From contig NC_060059.1 in the NCBI RefSeq assembly GCF_020283565.1, forward strand, positions 41,222,338-41,286,337: a stretch of DNA of 64,000 nucleotides, in the 5' to 3' direction. The notes under the pieces were generated by a model. The model saw nothing but the letters and a program-made list of their open reading frames with translations, searched no databases and was not told the DNA's origin. This document shows positions 22,281 to 33,837 of the stretch, piece after piece; position 1 is the first letter of the stretch; the number at the start of each line of letters is the position of its first letter. The stretch comes from Trifolium pratense. Taxonomy: Eukaryota; Streptophyta; Magnoliopsida; Fabales; Fabaceae. The translations under genes and the position numbers were made by a program.

Positions 22281-23096
22281 CACTACAAGAAATTTGACAC
22301 CTTGCGACAGTTCTAAAAGGCATTAGCGACGGTTTTGAACCGTCGCAACACCATATTACGACGGTTGGTAAAGGGTTGCAAAATCTGGCGTCGTCGCTAC
22401 ATATTGCGACGGTTTTAAGAACCGCCACACAAACCGTCGCGACTTATTTAGCGTCAGTTCATAACCGTCGTAAACTCAAAGTAAACCGTCGGCAAATGGA
22501 AACTTGCAAGGTATGTACTTCTGTGTTTGCGACGGTTTAAAACCGTCGCTTTGTGATTAAAAATTTTGTTTTACTTTGCTGGCAGTTTGAAACCGCCGCA
22601 ATATCTATTTTTTTGAAAAAAAAAAATACAGTTTTTTTTTTGACAAGAGTGCTTTTTTCTTTTGCTGCAATTAATAGTTCTTTTCTTTCTTTTTTTTCTA
22701 CTTAATGACTAAAAATTTTTGTGCTTTTTTTTTTGCTGCAATTAATTGTAGTCTCTTAAACATAATAAAAATAGCCACCTATAAACATCCAAAACATAGA
22801 AGATGAAATTGACATAATACCAAACAAGCAAGCTGAAATTAACACACACAAACCAAACAAAGATTCTGTTATTCCAGTCCTAAACCTCACCCTTCTTAAC
22901 TCAAGTATAACTAAAATATTACCCTTCTTAACTAGTATAACTAAAATACAAAGGGATATGAAGCATGATAATTTTAAACCTCAAGAAGAGCTTATTATTA
23001 CCCTTCATGTTGTGCACTGGTAATTTCAGACTATTACTCCATATTGGCTGACCTCTATTTCATATTTCAGTACACAAGAGAGGAAGATACAAAAAA

Positions 23097-23535
23097 CTCT
23101 TGCTAAATGTTAATTTAGTATCCAATCCTCCATACACAGTTCCTGCATTCATATAACATACATAATGTTAATTTAGAATATATCAAATTTAAATTTTTCA
23201 TGAATAAAATGCTAAGAAAAAAAGAAAGGCACACTGACCTGAAAGTTGACCATTAACAATAACATGCAGAACATGACCTGCTGAATTTATGGTATGAGTA
23301 GGGATTGACCATTCTTTATAAAACCTTCAGTAGAACTAATGCTGACACTGAATATGAAGAGATAATAAAATTTGTATAAAAAATCAAGAATTAATATTCT
23401 GATTGAGAAGCTAGGTAAGTTGAAAACATTCTTACTCTGTCAAATACCATAGATAATCTGAAGAATCGCCGGTAACATTGATCTGCTTCCAAAGTGCATC
23501 TGCTATGATTGAATCATCTTCGCTGGAGTAGGCAG
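23097..23535 (-). pseudogene. captured beta-galactosidase (GH35) gene fragment
   Basis: Three minus-strand exon pieces are recognisable in the order of the family. About 23443-23535 reads DALWKQINVTGDSSDYLWYL. About 23240-23340 reads STEGFIKNGQSL and, after a frameshift, INSAGHVLHVIVNGQLSG. About 23097-23147 reads TVYGGLDTKLTFSKS. These match the region after the catalytic barrel in plant GH35 beta-galactosidases (SSDYLWY and SAGHALHVFINGQ-type blocks). The catalytic domain is absent. The frameshift in the middle exon and the missing ends make it a pseudogene fragment inside the CACTA element. Confidence 0.8.
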
Positions 23536-23758
23536 GTAAATAAGCAAATAAGCTTCTATGTCCTAATAGAATTCAAAACAAGCAAATAAGCTTCAATTTA
23601 GAATGCAAACCTGGCTTCATATGTTCATCACACCCAACTAATAGTCAGTGACATGTATATGCTATGGTCTTTATTTAAGCATATGAATAGTTATAGGCTT
23701 CATATGTTCATCACACCCAACTAACTATCACACAACAGTCATATAATAATTTGTGTCA

Positions 23759-23873
23759 AAAAAGAACTCCAATACCAAATGTGTCAGGCTGCTCAATTGT
23801 TTTCTAGGCTTAATTGTACTCCAATACCAAATGTGTAAGGCTGCTCAATTGTTTTTTAGGCTTAATTGTACTC
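23759..23873. repeat. tandem duplication inside the CACTA element
   Basis: A unit of about 61 bases containing CTCCAATACCAAATGTGT and GGCTGCTCAATTGTTTT is present twice in direct order. A nearby phrase GGCTTCATATGTTCATCACA also occurs twice (about 23612 and 23696). The 85-residue frame across it is an artefact of the duplication. Confidence 0.75.
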
Positions 23874-24064
23874 TTATATCTATACACATATTATGTTCAT
23901 ATATTGAGTGGAGCAACAACTATTCTTACAGACCTGTTGCTACACTGTTCGTGGTGTATCAACCAAACCTAAATGGGATAACTGTATTGTGCAATCACAT
24001 GAGCACATGATTAATCAGAATACCCAAAGCAAGCACCAAAACTGATGGGCCAAAAAAGACATCC

Positions 24065-24320
24065 TTGTTTGAATAAAAAGCTTAATTAAGTGCTTATAGC
24101 ATAAGCGTTATTATATATAAGTGCATATGTATATGCTATTTCAATAACAAAAGATAAAATAAAGTATAATTGTTTTCATAAAAACAATAAGCTATCCTAG
24201 ACTGTTTAAGAAAATAAGTTGGAAACAGCTTATGGACATATGTTATAAATTGTTTCCATATGCTCTCTCAAAAAGTCTCACAAATATTTACCTCACTAAA
24301 TATTTACCTCACTAAATAAA
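24065..24320. mobile_element. AAGCTTAT-rich MITE inside the CACTA element
   Basis: It contains TTAAGTGCTTATAGCATAAG, ATAATTGTTTTCATAAAAAC and GGAAACAGCTTATGGACATA, the same order as in the ADR1-A intron copies. It lies between the two captured gene fragments. Confidence 0.55.
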
Positions 24321-24499
24321 ACTCAAAATATTTACGATTCTGAAAGAGAATTTATATGTCGTGATTAAAGTGAAGCTAAGAATTAGAATTTAAAAGTGAA
24401 GTGTTAATGCCATGAGAAATGAAAATAAAAGGATGTGTAGGTGTTAAAGGAAAAATTTATATGTTGTGATTAAAGAATTTTTCATGTGTGTTTCCTACC

Positions 24500-26262
24500 T
24501 TTATGCTTAATACAGGAAGTAGCATGACTTGAGGTTCCAGCCAAACTTTCATGTTCTTCATGTACATCGGATATCGTAGAAAATTGTCATGCCTCTGCCA
24601 TTTGTTCATCGATGATAGAATGTAATCTTTGCAATAGTGCAACAGCACCTCCCTGATTAATTTCATGTTTTAACTTTTAAGCCAACTATATCACAAAAAA
24701 AGACCGATGAAAAGAATTTAAAATTTCAATTAGCTGCCAAAACGAATAGCATCCGTCCACCAATTTATTTGTTCTCCCTTGAAAGCCACAATCCTTACCT
24801 TGCCGAAATACAGCCCAGTCCTGAAGAAAGGAAACATAGTTTATATTATTTTATTTTTTTTTTTTTTTGATAAGCAAAACATAGTTTATATTTAATACAA
24901 CTTAAAAAGTTCTTACAAATAATCGGAAGCCACTAAGAAAGAATCGATTCTCTTACAAGTAAGCGAGGCAGATCCAAGCGATTAGCCTCACCAATCAGAA
25001 TCATTGCAGCCAACCCACAAAAGGTATACCTAATAAAAAACATAAGTACAAAACTAAGATGACTTGCCATACCCACTTTTCTTTTTTATTCCAAATCATA
25101 TCATTGTGAAGAGGTATAAAAGAAAAATGAGAGAAGGGTGGGATGGAAAGTATGGTGATACATACCCACCATGAGCCTCGAAACCCGGCTCACCTGCAAT
25201 GCCTCCCTCGTATGTTTGACAGATGCAAAGAAACAACGTGGAGAATAAAACATGTGTTACACAACAAATAGTACACAGGCTGTGTAATCAATTATTCTAC
25301 TTTTCTACTTGACCAAAGAACTTTTTACACTGCACGAAACTCGGTGGCAAATGGGAGAACACCACAATACAACATACCCCAAGGCACCAACATTGTGGCA
25401 AATGGGACTGTCAATTATTACCCAATATTATAGTTAAAAGTCCCATTTAAGGCCAGAAATAGTTAATGAAAAGATGACAGTTTGCCTTATTGCCAAAACC
25501 ATTAGATTAAATGGCGAGAATTCAGTACTCCTAGCCGCCATGCCACCAAAGTCACGACTAATGTGCTTTCAATTGTTATCAGTGTTTATAGTTTAAAGGT
25601 CCCATGTGAGGCCCCACATACTTAATGAAGAGACCATTAAAAATGTTTTCTCAAATGCCAGCATACTTTGAAAACCACTCAATAATCAAAGCAGTAGGAA
25701 AAAAAAGTGATGAGTTTGACTTGTACAAAGTTTCTATTCTAAACATTGCTAGTGCTTCTTAAAATTATCCTCAAAATGTTGCACGATCAAGCTCAAAACA
25801 TACAACCAGATATAATTCCAAAATTAAAGCAAGTTCTTCTTGAAACTAACCTTAAAATGAAGTCTCCAACATTCTTGATCAGCTCTTCATCCAAAATATT
25901 CAGAACACTTGCTACGTGGCTCCAACAAGATTCCCAATGTTAAAAGTGTCCCATTCCAACAACGAAAGTAATAGAGGCTAACGGTGTAAAAGGTCTAAGT
26001 TAGCCAATAGCTTTGGCATCCTGTCATTCCTAAGTAGTAATATGTTATATGAACCACATCTACTACAATTAAATGACCATTATAATAACTAGTAAAAGTG
26101 TACAACTATACATGATGTTGATCTAAAAAGTGCAGTGTCTGTGCACACTAACATATCTACACACAAGCATGTGTGGAAGAAAGACACGGATACAGGGAAA
26201 ACCAACTTACAAAAATGGCAGTGTAGCAAGCTCGAGCATCGATCTCTCCTCCATCGTGCATG
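24500..26262 (-). pseudogene. captured protein farnesyltransferase beta-subunit fragment
   Basis: Six minus-strand exon pieces follow family order. 26211-26262 encodes MHDGGEIDARACYTAIF; 25851-25915 VASVLNILDEELIKNVGDF; 25166-25222 CQTYEGGIAGEPGFEAHGG; 24957-25032 YTFCGLAAMILIGEANRLDL; 24734-24820 DWAVFRQGKDCGF then GRTNKLVDGCYSFWQ; about 24500-24653 GGAVALLQRLHSIIDEQMAE. This is the C-terminal half of the alpha-alpha barrel with the zinc-ligand region (D..C in the ACYTA/DWAVFRQGK blocks), as in Arabidopsis ERA1. Several GT/AG borders survive, so genomic DNA was captured. An in-frame TGA (about 24587-24589) and a lost donor after the FWQ exon show it is dead as an enzyme. Confidence 0.88.
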
Positions 26263-26835
26263 CTGAGTAAAGCAAATGTATATCACACAAACCACTGCAA
26301 TAGCTAAAACTACCAACCTCAATGTTAATCGAAATTTCTTTGTAGATTTTATATCTAGTGTGTCTTGAAATAACCTATTGAGAAACTTAACCTGATTTTG
26401 AAGGTTGAATCAATCTGAATGTTGAAATTGAGCTTGAGAGATTAAAGTTTGAATAACGAGATTTAGGGATTGAAGATTGAATACCTTGAATTTGAATGTT
26501 GAACGAAGCTTGAGTGAGAATAACAAGATTGAATCTGCAGATTTTAGGGATTGAAGCTTGAACGAAGCTTGAGTGAGAATGAGAGAATCAATGCAAATAA
26601 TCAGAGGAATGAATTTCATATTTTAGAAGCTTCAACCAAAGAACGAGAGAATGAATTTCTGAAATAAGGGGGAATGAGTGAAATTTGTCGCGCGTATTCA
26701 GACTTCACGACGGTTTCTCCTAAACAGCTGCAAAGTCTTCTTAGTTGACATAGCGGTCTCCGTGCATAGCGGCGACTGTTGGACTGAACCGTCTCTACTG
26801 TTCAGTCGCTATCCAGCATATTTTTTGTAGTGATA

Positions 26836-26908
26836 TAACTCAAGGCCATGGAGAACCGTTGTGATCTCAGCATAAAGCACTCTGCGCGCAACACCATAAA
26901 AACCTTTT
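26836..26908 (-). pseudogene. LINE-type RNase H remnant, 5' part
   Basis: On the minus strand one frame reads GVARRVLYAEITTVLHGLEL, the classic AE..A/T...GL.LA block of plant LINE RNase H domains. It abuts the CACTA right end, and the domain continues at 22280 on the other side of the element. Confidence 0.7.
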
Positions 26909-27845
26909 AAAAAATACTAACTACTTTCATATTTTGTATTTTTAATGTAATAAACAACTTAGAAAGAAATATTTCTCTTTTAATGTTCTATTTTGCACGT
27001 ATGAATTATAATATTCAATGACAAAAAAATTAGATTGGACTTAAGTCCAACTCATCGTTGAGCTCGATCCACTTAGATGTCAAGCTCGACCTAATATGAT
27101 GTTGGTCCAATGTCACGTGCTCCTGCCCAACCGTCATAGAAGTCAACCCTTTTGTAACGGCCGACATTGAAATAATTGGTATTTACTGTCAATCATATGG
27201 ATTTTAGCCATTATTCCAACGGTCATTGATGTCGTGGATACGCATTAATGGTCTTGACTCCGCGCACGGAATATATATACACTTTTCTCATGCATTAGAG
27301 TTAAACAATATCACTTCTTACCTTAAAACTTTCACTTCACGGAAATTCTAGTATTAGAATGTATGCAGATACAACCTCCTATCATCATCGCCATACTAAA
27401 GAGGAGCGCTACCAACCACATCAATTATGATCAAGTAAAATCAGGTTTCTCTTTGGAGGAGAGTTAATTATTTTCTTTCTATATCGGTTAATGTCATACT
27501 ATATGAAAGATATGTGGATCAAAGGTGGCCTAGAAAACATTATCTTCATTTTCCCGCGTGCGGTATAGTTGTTTGTTTCTTTCTTTTTTGCTAAGAGTAG
27601 TAACATAACAGTTACGTACAAATACACACAAAACAACTTCGTACCTGGTCAAAGCTAGCACACTTTGTTTGTTTGAAAAACAACAAATCATTGATCCTGA
27701 CAAGGGCATTCTAGTAAACTCACTCACCAACTCCCACCTTTCAGTGTTAAATAAAAACAGAACACTGAGAAATTACCAGGAAATTCATCTCAAACTTCAG
27801 TTATCACCGTTACGTGGCGGAAACCGCCATAATCATCAGCAACCA
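26909..27845. other. upstream region of ADR1 copy B
   Basis: AT-rich up to about 27030. A less AT-rich block of about 330 bp follows (27035-27370) with GTCACGTGC, a TATATATA box (27270-27277) and TCACTTCTTACC. The block may be the promoter or part of an old LTR. The reading frame of copy B is open 59 codons upstream of 27846 (from 27669), but that stretch lacks RPW8-domain features and is probably leader. Confidence 0.4.
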
Positions 27846-30800
27846 ATGACAGTCCTAACTGACGTAACTGGCGTACTTTCCAATGACATCGTTTCCGATC
27901 TATGGAAAAATCTCGCAACCATTTCACACAAAACACTCAATTCCAAAGCAACCGCAGAACATCTCTTAACTTTCATTCGAGAGATTCTTCCATCAATCGA
28001 ACGGATAAAATACTCCGGCGTCGAACTTCCACAGCCGAGACAATCTCATCTCGACCGTTTATCCGAGATTCTCCGTTCCGGTGTTGAGCTTTCACATCAA
28101 GCTTTAGCTACAAGTCGTTGGAATGTTTACAGAAACTTTCAGCTTGCGAAAAAGATGGAGAATCTTGAAGAAACGGTTACCAAATACTTGCAGGGTCCGT
28201 TACAGGCTGAGATACTTGCTGATGTTAGTCAGGTAAGGGTTGATATGGCGGAACGGTTCGATAGGATTGAGGCGTCGAACCGGAGGATGGAGCGGTTTTT
28301 TGAGGATATGAAGATTGGAGTTGGTGTTGGTGGTAGTGGTAGTGGTAGTGGTTGGATTGAGGAAGTTGTTAGGAGTAGTGAAGAAGATGAGGGTAGTTTT
28401 GGGAATTTTAGTTTGAGTTTTGGGTTGGAGTTTGGAAAGAATAAGGTTGTGGAAATGGTTGTTGGAAGAAAAGATTTCTGTGTTATTGGGATTTGTGGGA
28501 TTGGTGGATCTGGGAAAACTACTCTTGCTAGAGAGATTTGCAGAGATGAACAAGTGAGATGTAAGTTTCAATCTTTCATTGTTAATAATCTTTCAATAGA
28601 ATCAATACATGATTGCATTTGATAATCTATTCTATAGGGTGATAGATTTATTGAACTATGCTATTTTTAGTTTCATATTATAACTCTTTTGTTGTAAATA
28701 TTTAAAGTAAATCATTAATCCTTTTGTTCTTTATTTGATTGGTTATTGGTTTCCATTTTTTATGATGAATCCAACAAGATTGCAACATGAATGGACAAAA
28801 CTTTGTGCGGCCCTCTCCAGATAGCTAAATCGTCAGTTGTTGGATTAATCTAACTGCCGAGTGAATTAATCCAACTACTGACAGTTTGGCTGGAGAGGGC
28901 TGCTTGTACTTGCAGTACTATAACGAGTGCACAAGTTTCTAAGTTTTTTGTTTTCTTGTGTTTTCATTGTTTCTTTTTATGAACAAAGTGTTTCGATTCA
29001 AAAGGTTTTTAACTATTAATATTTACTTTTTGCAGGTTATTTTAAGGAAAGAATTTTGTTTCTGACGGTCTCGCAGTCACCGAATGTGGAGCAGCTGAGG
29101 GGAAAGATTTGGGGGCACATCATGGGAAGTGGAAGCATGAATACCAATTATGTTGTTCCGCAGTGGATGCCCCAATATGAATATGCCGGGAGCCAGGCTC
29201 AAATCCTGATTATTCTCGACGATGTGTGGACACTTTCCGTGCTGGAGCAGCTAGTGTTTAGAATACCTGGTGTCAAATTCATTGTGGTTTCCAGGTTCCA
29301 TTTCTCAGTTTTCAATGCAACTTATCAAGTGGAACCGCTCGGCGAAGACGATGCCTTGTCTTTGTTCTGTCACCACGCTTTTGGACAGACATCAATCCCT
29401 TCCACAGCTAATCAGAATTTAGTCAAACAGGTTATGGTTTCATCTTTTGAAGTTCCGAATTTTGTTCATGTTCATGGATTGAATAGTTTACTAAAAATAA
29501 AGTGTAATGTTAAATACAGGTTGTGGCTGAGTGTGGAAAGCTTCCACTGGCTCTTAAAGTGATTGGAGCTTCGTTGCGAGATCAGAACGAGATGTTTTGG
29601 TTGAGTGTCAAAACAAGGCTTTCACAAGGGTTAAGCATAGGCGAATCCTATGAACTTAATCTGATTGATCGAATGGCAATCAGTATTAATTACCTGCCAG
29701 AAAAGATCAAAGAGTGCTTCTTGGACCTGTGTTCCTTTCAAGAGGATAAAAAGGTTCCTCTAGAAGTTCTAATCAACATGTGGGTTGAAATCCATGATAT
29801 TCATGAAACAGAAGCATATGCTATTGTCGTTGAGCTTTCGAACAAGAATCTCCTCACCTTAGTGAAAGAGGCACGGTATGCAAGTTCAAAAAATGCATTC
29901 GTATTTTATGAATTGATATGATCTCTTGCTAAATAGAAATAGCTTATATGTCATTCTAAAATTCTTTTGACATTTTTACTTTTCAGTGCTGGGGGAATGT
30001 ATAGCAGTTGCTTTGAGATTTCTATTACTCAACATGATATACTGAGAGATCTTGCCCTTAATTTGAGTAATCGTGGAAGCGTTAATCAACGCCGAAGATT
30101 AGTAATGCCAAAACGAGATGATGATGGACAACTTCCTAAAGAATGGTTGAGACATGAGGATCAACCGTTCGAAGCTCAAATTGTTTCAATTCAGACAGGT
30201 ACATATTATAAAATACTTTTGATATATTATAACTTTCTTTCATGTTCTGTGATTAATCTGTGATAAATTTCACATTGCAGGTGAAATGAGAAAAAGTGAT
30301 TGGTGTAATTTGGAATTTCCTAAAGCTGAAGTGCTGATTATTAATTTCACATCCAGTGAATACTTCTTACCTCCTTTCATTAATAGAATGCCAAATTTGA
30401 GAGCATTAATAGTAATAAACCACAGCACTTCGTATGCGCGTCTTCACAATATTTCGGTTTTGAAGAGTTTAACCAAATTAAGGAGCCTTTGGCTTGAAAA
30501 AGTTTCAATCCCACAGTTATCTGGCATAGTCATGGAAAGCTTGAGGAAATTGTTTATAGTCCTTTGTATGATTAACAACAGTCTTGAAGGAAAAGATTCA
30601 AACCTAGCCGATATCTTCCCGAACATCTCTGAGCTCACACTTGATCACTGTGAAGATCTAACTGAGTTTCCTTCGAGTATTTGTAAGATACAGTCACTAA
30701 AAAACTTGAGTCTCACTAACTGTCATAATTTGACACGATTACCAAATGAATTAGGCTCGCTAAACTCTCTAGAGATTCTCCGGTTATATGCGTGTCCGGA

Positions 30801-31110
30801 TTTGAGAACACTTCCTCCTAGCATCTGCCAAATGACTAGATTGAAGTATATCGACATTTCTCAATGTGTTAACCTTACAAGCTTCCCCGAAGCAATCAGT
30901 AAGTTGGTAAGCTTGGAGAAGATCGACATGAGGGAATGTCCGATGATTGCAAATATACCTAAGTCTGCATTGTCATTGCATTCTTTGCAGCTTGTAATTT
31001 GTGACGAGGAAGTTTCATCGACGTGGAAGGAAATCGGGAAGGCCAAGCCTAATCTCAATGTTCAAGTAGCAGAGATGCAATATGATCTAGATTGGTTAGA
31101 TACCGACTAA
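27846..31110 (+). CDS. ADR1-like helper NLR (CC-R/RPW8-type), copy B
   Basis: Five exons, 27846-28560, 29036-29430, 29520-29875, 29987-30198 and 30281-31110, give about 835 residues. Phases match copy A exactly, and exons 2 and 3 have identical lengths in the two genes (395 and 356 bp). The CC-R domain is recognisable (IKYSGVELPQPRQ; SRWNVYRNFQLAKKM), but its first 30 residues differ from the FFAGEIATEL consensus kept by copy A. A Gly/Ser stretch (GVGVGGSGSGSGW) replaces GVGGGGW before the NB-ARC. The NB-ARC has GIGGSGKTT, LIILDDVW, KLPLAL, RNBS-D CFLDLCSFQEDKKVP and QHD; LRRs follow to the end. The start at 27846 fits family length; an in-frame Met 59 codons upstream exists. Apparently intact. 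Confidence 0.9.
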
Positions 31111-31624
31111 TGATTATGTTTCTTGTAATTTTTTAGCTTCACAATTCTTTGTAAATATTTGTTCATATAACCGTTATTTGTGATGGAATTGGAAATTGTA
31201 GCATGCCATAATCTTTTTGGTATGCCTTAAATTTTGTATAATTATTAGTTGAGTTAACAAACAAGAATGTCAATTTCTGAAAGCATCTGCATGAAAGATT
31301 TCACAGCAGTTAGGCACTTTTTTTTCTCAATAATCATCAATTTCCCTAAGTTGTTTTTTGAATAAATGATGCTAATAATGTAATGAAATGAAAAGTTAAG
31401 GCGGCTGGAAAAAAGGGAAATGCATAGACAGATTTCAAAAGGGGAATGTATTATTTCCATTCTGATAAGGAAAGGTAGGGCCAAAAGATTGAAATTTTGT
31501 GCCATACCTACCAATATCATGATGATAGGTTGATCAAATGTGTGTTTGATATCAAACGTGCCTCAGTGTCGGATATTGACACGAGACATTGACATATATG
31601 ACAATAAACCTAACACTGAACATG

Positions 31625-31655
<31 letters not shown>

Positions 31656-32504
31656 TATTTGCTACATTCAATTAATTTACGTTTTTTAATGATAATATTA
31701 TTATTGGCGTATCAGTGTCGTGTCCGAAAGTGTTTTACATGAAGCTCTTACTTTAAATTGTATATCTCAATCACTTGACTACAATAAAAGGGATTGTCTG
31801 ATTCATACTAGAAAACGCGTATAAGGTGATAAAATTGAAAGCAACCCATTGCTTTAAGTTAATCAGATTCATTCAAGTCACTATCTTCTAGTTGCTGAGA
31901 AGCTTCCTTTGTCCAATTTTTTTAATTCAGTCATCATTTTAATATCTTCCTCTCTTTGTCAGTGTATATTCTTTTTATTATCCTTTTACATTGCTAATCT
32001 AATAATCTAACAAGTCAAGCATCCTCAAGTCAACTCTATAAATTAATCACTAAAACTATATGCCATAGTATAAGACAAGATTATTTTGTATGAATGACAT
32101 GAATATCCATCCACATTTATCTTTTTTGGTAATAATATTCATCTATATTTTTTTTATTTTTTTTTAAACGGCAAAATATCACTAATAATAATCAATCTCC
32201 GCACAAGACAGAGGTCGGGATAAACGAAATTACATTAAATTATATCATTTTTCTAAATTTTGATCGGTGTCGACGTGTCAGTATCCGTATTGTGTTTGAT
32301 GTCCGTGCTTCATAGACTGCTACCATCCCATCGTTTTTAAACGGGAATGTTCCCTTTTTATTTCTTTTGGTACATGGAATGGAATGTATCCGTTTTTTCT
32401 TGCACTAATGTGATGATTCATTTTGATCCCTCACAAAATAAAGGCAACAAGTGCCATAATAAAGTCATTATAAAGTCAAACTAACAGCTACAAATTAAAG
32501 TCAA
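31111..32504. other. intergenic with MITE fragments, no gene seen
   Basis: Around 31565-31735 and 32262-32320 are phrases like CAGTGTCG(G/T)(A/G)T, TGTCGTGTCCG and GACGTGTCAGTATCCG, which recur in NAT introns at about 39480-39640 and 41205-41365. They look like one dispersed MITE family. A (TA)n run is at 31625-31652. No coding region recognised. Confidence 0.45.
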
Positions 32505-32880
32505 CACAGTCATTATTGTGTGACATCAAACAACTTGGACTTATTTGAAATATGATCTGAGTTAAACTTGCAAATATATCAAGCCCAATTTTTAAAATGC
32601 GACTAAAATTTGCTATTTTAAGCTCTCTTTTTTTTTTATAAGCCTAGTTTAAGCTTTTATGATATCAATGGGTTATTAGATTAGGTTTTGGATTACAAGG
32701 ATCTTCCTGTTACATAATTTTACGTCACAAATGCATGCCCCTTCAAAGTCCAAATCTAGTAGTCGTAATTTACAATTTTATTTTTCTATTGAATTCATAT
32801 CTTGTACAAACATGATCTCATAGATTTGAGATATTGAATTGTAGTATAGATGAAAAAAGAAAATAAGTTGAGATTAGATA
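32505..32880 (+). repeat. first copy of a 0.4-kb direct duplication
   Basis: It matches 33838-34245 in the same orientation. Shared segments include ATTATTGTGTGACAT, AATTTGCTATTTTA, CCTGTTACATAATTTTAC, CCTTCAAAGTCCAAATC and AGTATAGATG(A/G)AAAAA. The two copies are separated by about 0.95 kb. No coding capacity. Confidence 0.7.
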
Positions 32881-33837
32881 CGATCAAGATGTTTTACGGT
32901 CACGTGCAGATAGTGTTAAGTGCTGTGCAGGAGATCCTATGTTTTCTTTTTAATTAGTTATCTCGTTTCCGAGGTTCAAAATAGTTAAAAATAATTTTTA
33001 GCCATCGAAGAGATTACTGGATTGAGTCGCGGGTGGGTCAATACGCTTTCTTTAAGACGTTTCGTGGCACTGCCTAAAATTATGCAAGGCAGGCAGACAA
33101 TCAACAACCACGAAATCCTCAAGATAAAACAGCTCAGTTCTACTTGTATCGATAACTACTGCACTATAGATATCGGGCAAAAATTACACCCTCAATTATG
33201 GTACTTAAACCGGTGTGATATTATGATCACTCTTAAAGTATAATAATACTAATAATATTAGTACTAGTATCACAAAACACATAACATAAATTAAGCTCAC
33301 GTTGACATTTTTCTTTTTTAATCTATTGTTAAGCAAGCAAAAAATATTCTTTATATGAAGTCTCTTCACTTTTTACAACAAACAACTTTTTACAATATTT
33401 ATTTATACTATATATGGATTAATTAAAAGTGTATATTTCATTTTCTTTTTTTTTTTTGGTAAAAAGTGTATATTTCATATTAAGTGGAAAAGAGAGGGAA
33501 GTATATAATTCAAACTAAAAAAAATGTAATTTACTCATTGTTAATTTCAGTGTGTGTGGTAAATATATCTACTTAATAATTTCAATTCATTTTTATCAAA
33601 AGAGGTTCCCATTCACGTATGCTGTTGTACTTGAGTAGGTTGTACTTGGAGTACTTTTATTGTATATTTTTCTCTCTTTTGGGAAGCATCACATCATGCT
33701 TATGTAATCATATCCCTCCCAAATTTGCCAGTTTACTCTCACCCCATTGGTTAATTTATTTATTTATACTATATATGTTGAAACAAACTATATACGAATA
33801 TAAAGAATACTACCATTTATAAATAAAACTCACCAAT

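Larger units (their letters stand above)
22281..26832. mobile_element. CACTA (En/Spm) element carrying host gene fragments, 4552 bp
   Basis: The ends are CACTACAAGAAATTTG on the left and the complement of CACTACAAAAAATATG on the right, flanked by the 3-bp duplication ATA (22278-22280 and 26833-26835). The left subterminal region repeats GCGACGGTTT and AACCGTCGC in both orientations (at least six copies in 22300-22600), and a few related words occur at the right end (26695-26810). This is typical of CACTA subterminal transposase-binding repeats. No transposase frame is visible, so it is non-autonomous. The interior contains minus-strand fragments of a beta-galactosidase gene (23097-23535) and of a farnesyltransferase beta-subunit gene (24500-26262), both intron-bearing and broken. 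Confidence 0.9.

Noticed and set aside
27669..27845. Longer N-terminus for ADR1 copy B
   Set aside because: The extra 59 residues lack RPW8 features and would exceed the usual family start; kept only as an open question.
30444..30638. Minus-strand frames across ADR1 LRR exons (also 18008-18244 and 30861-31058)
   Set aside because: They are shadows of the real plus-strand coding sequence in another frame.
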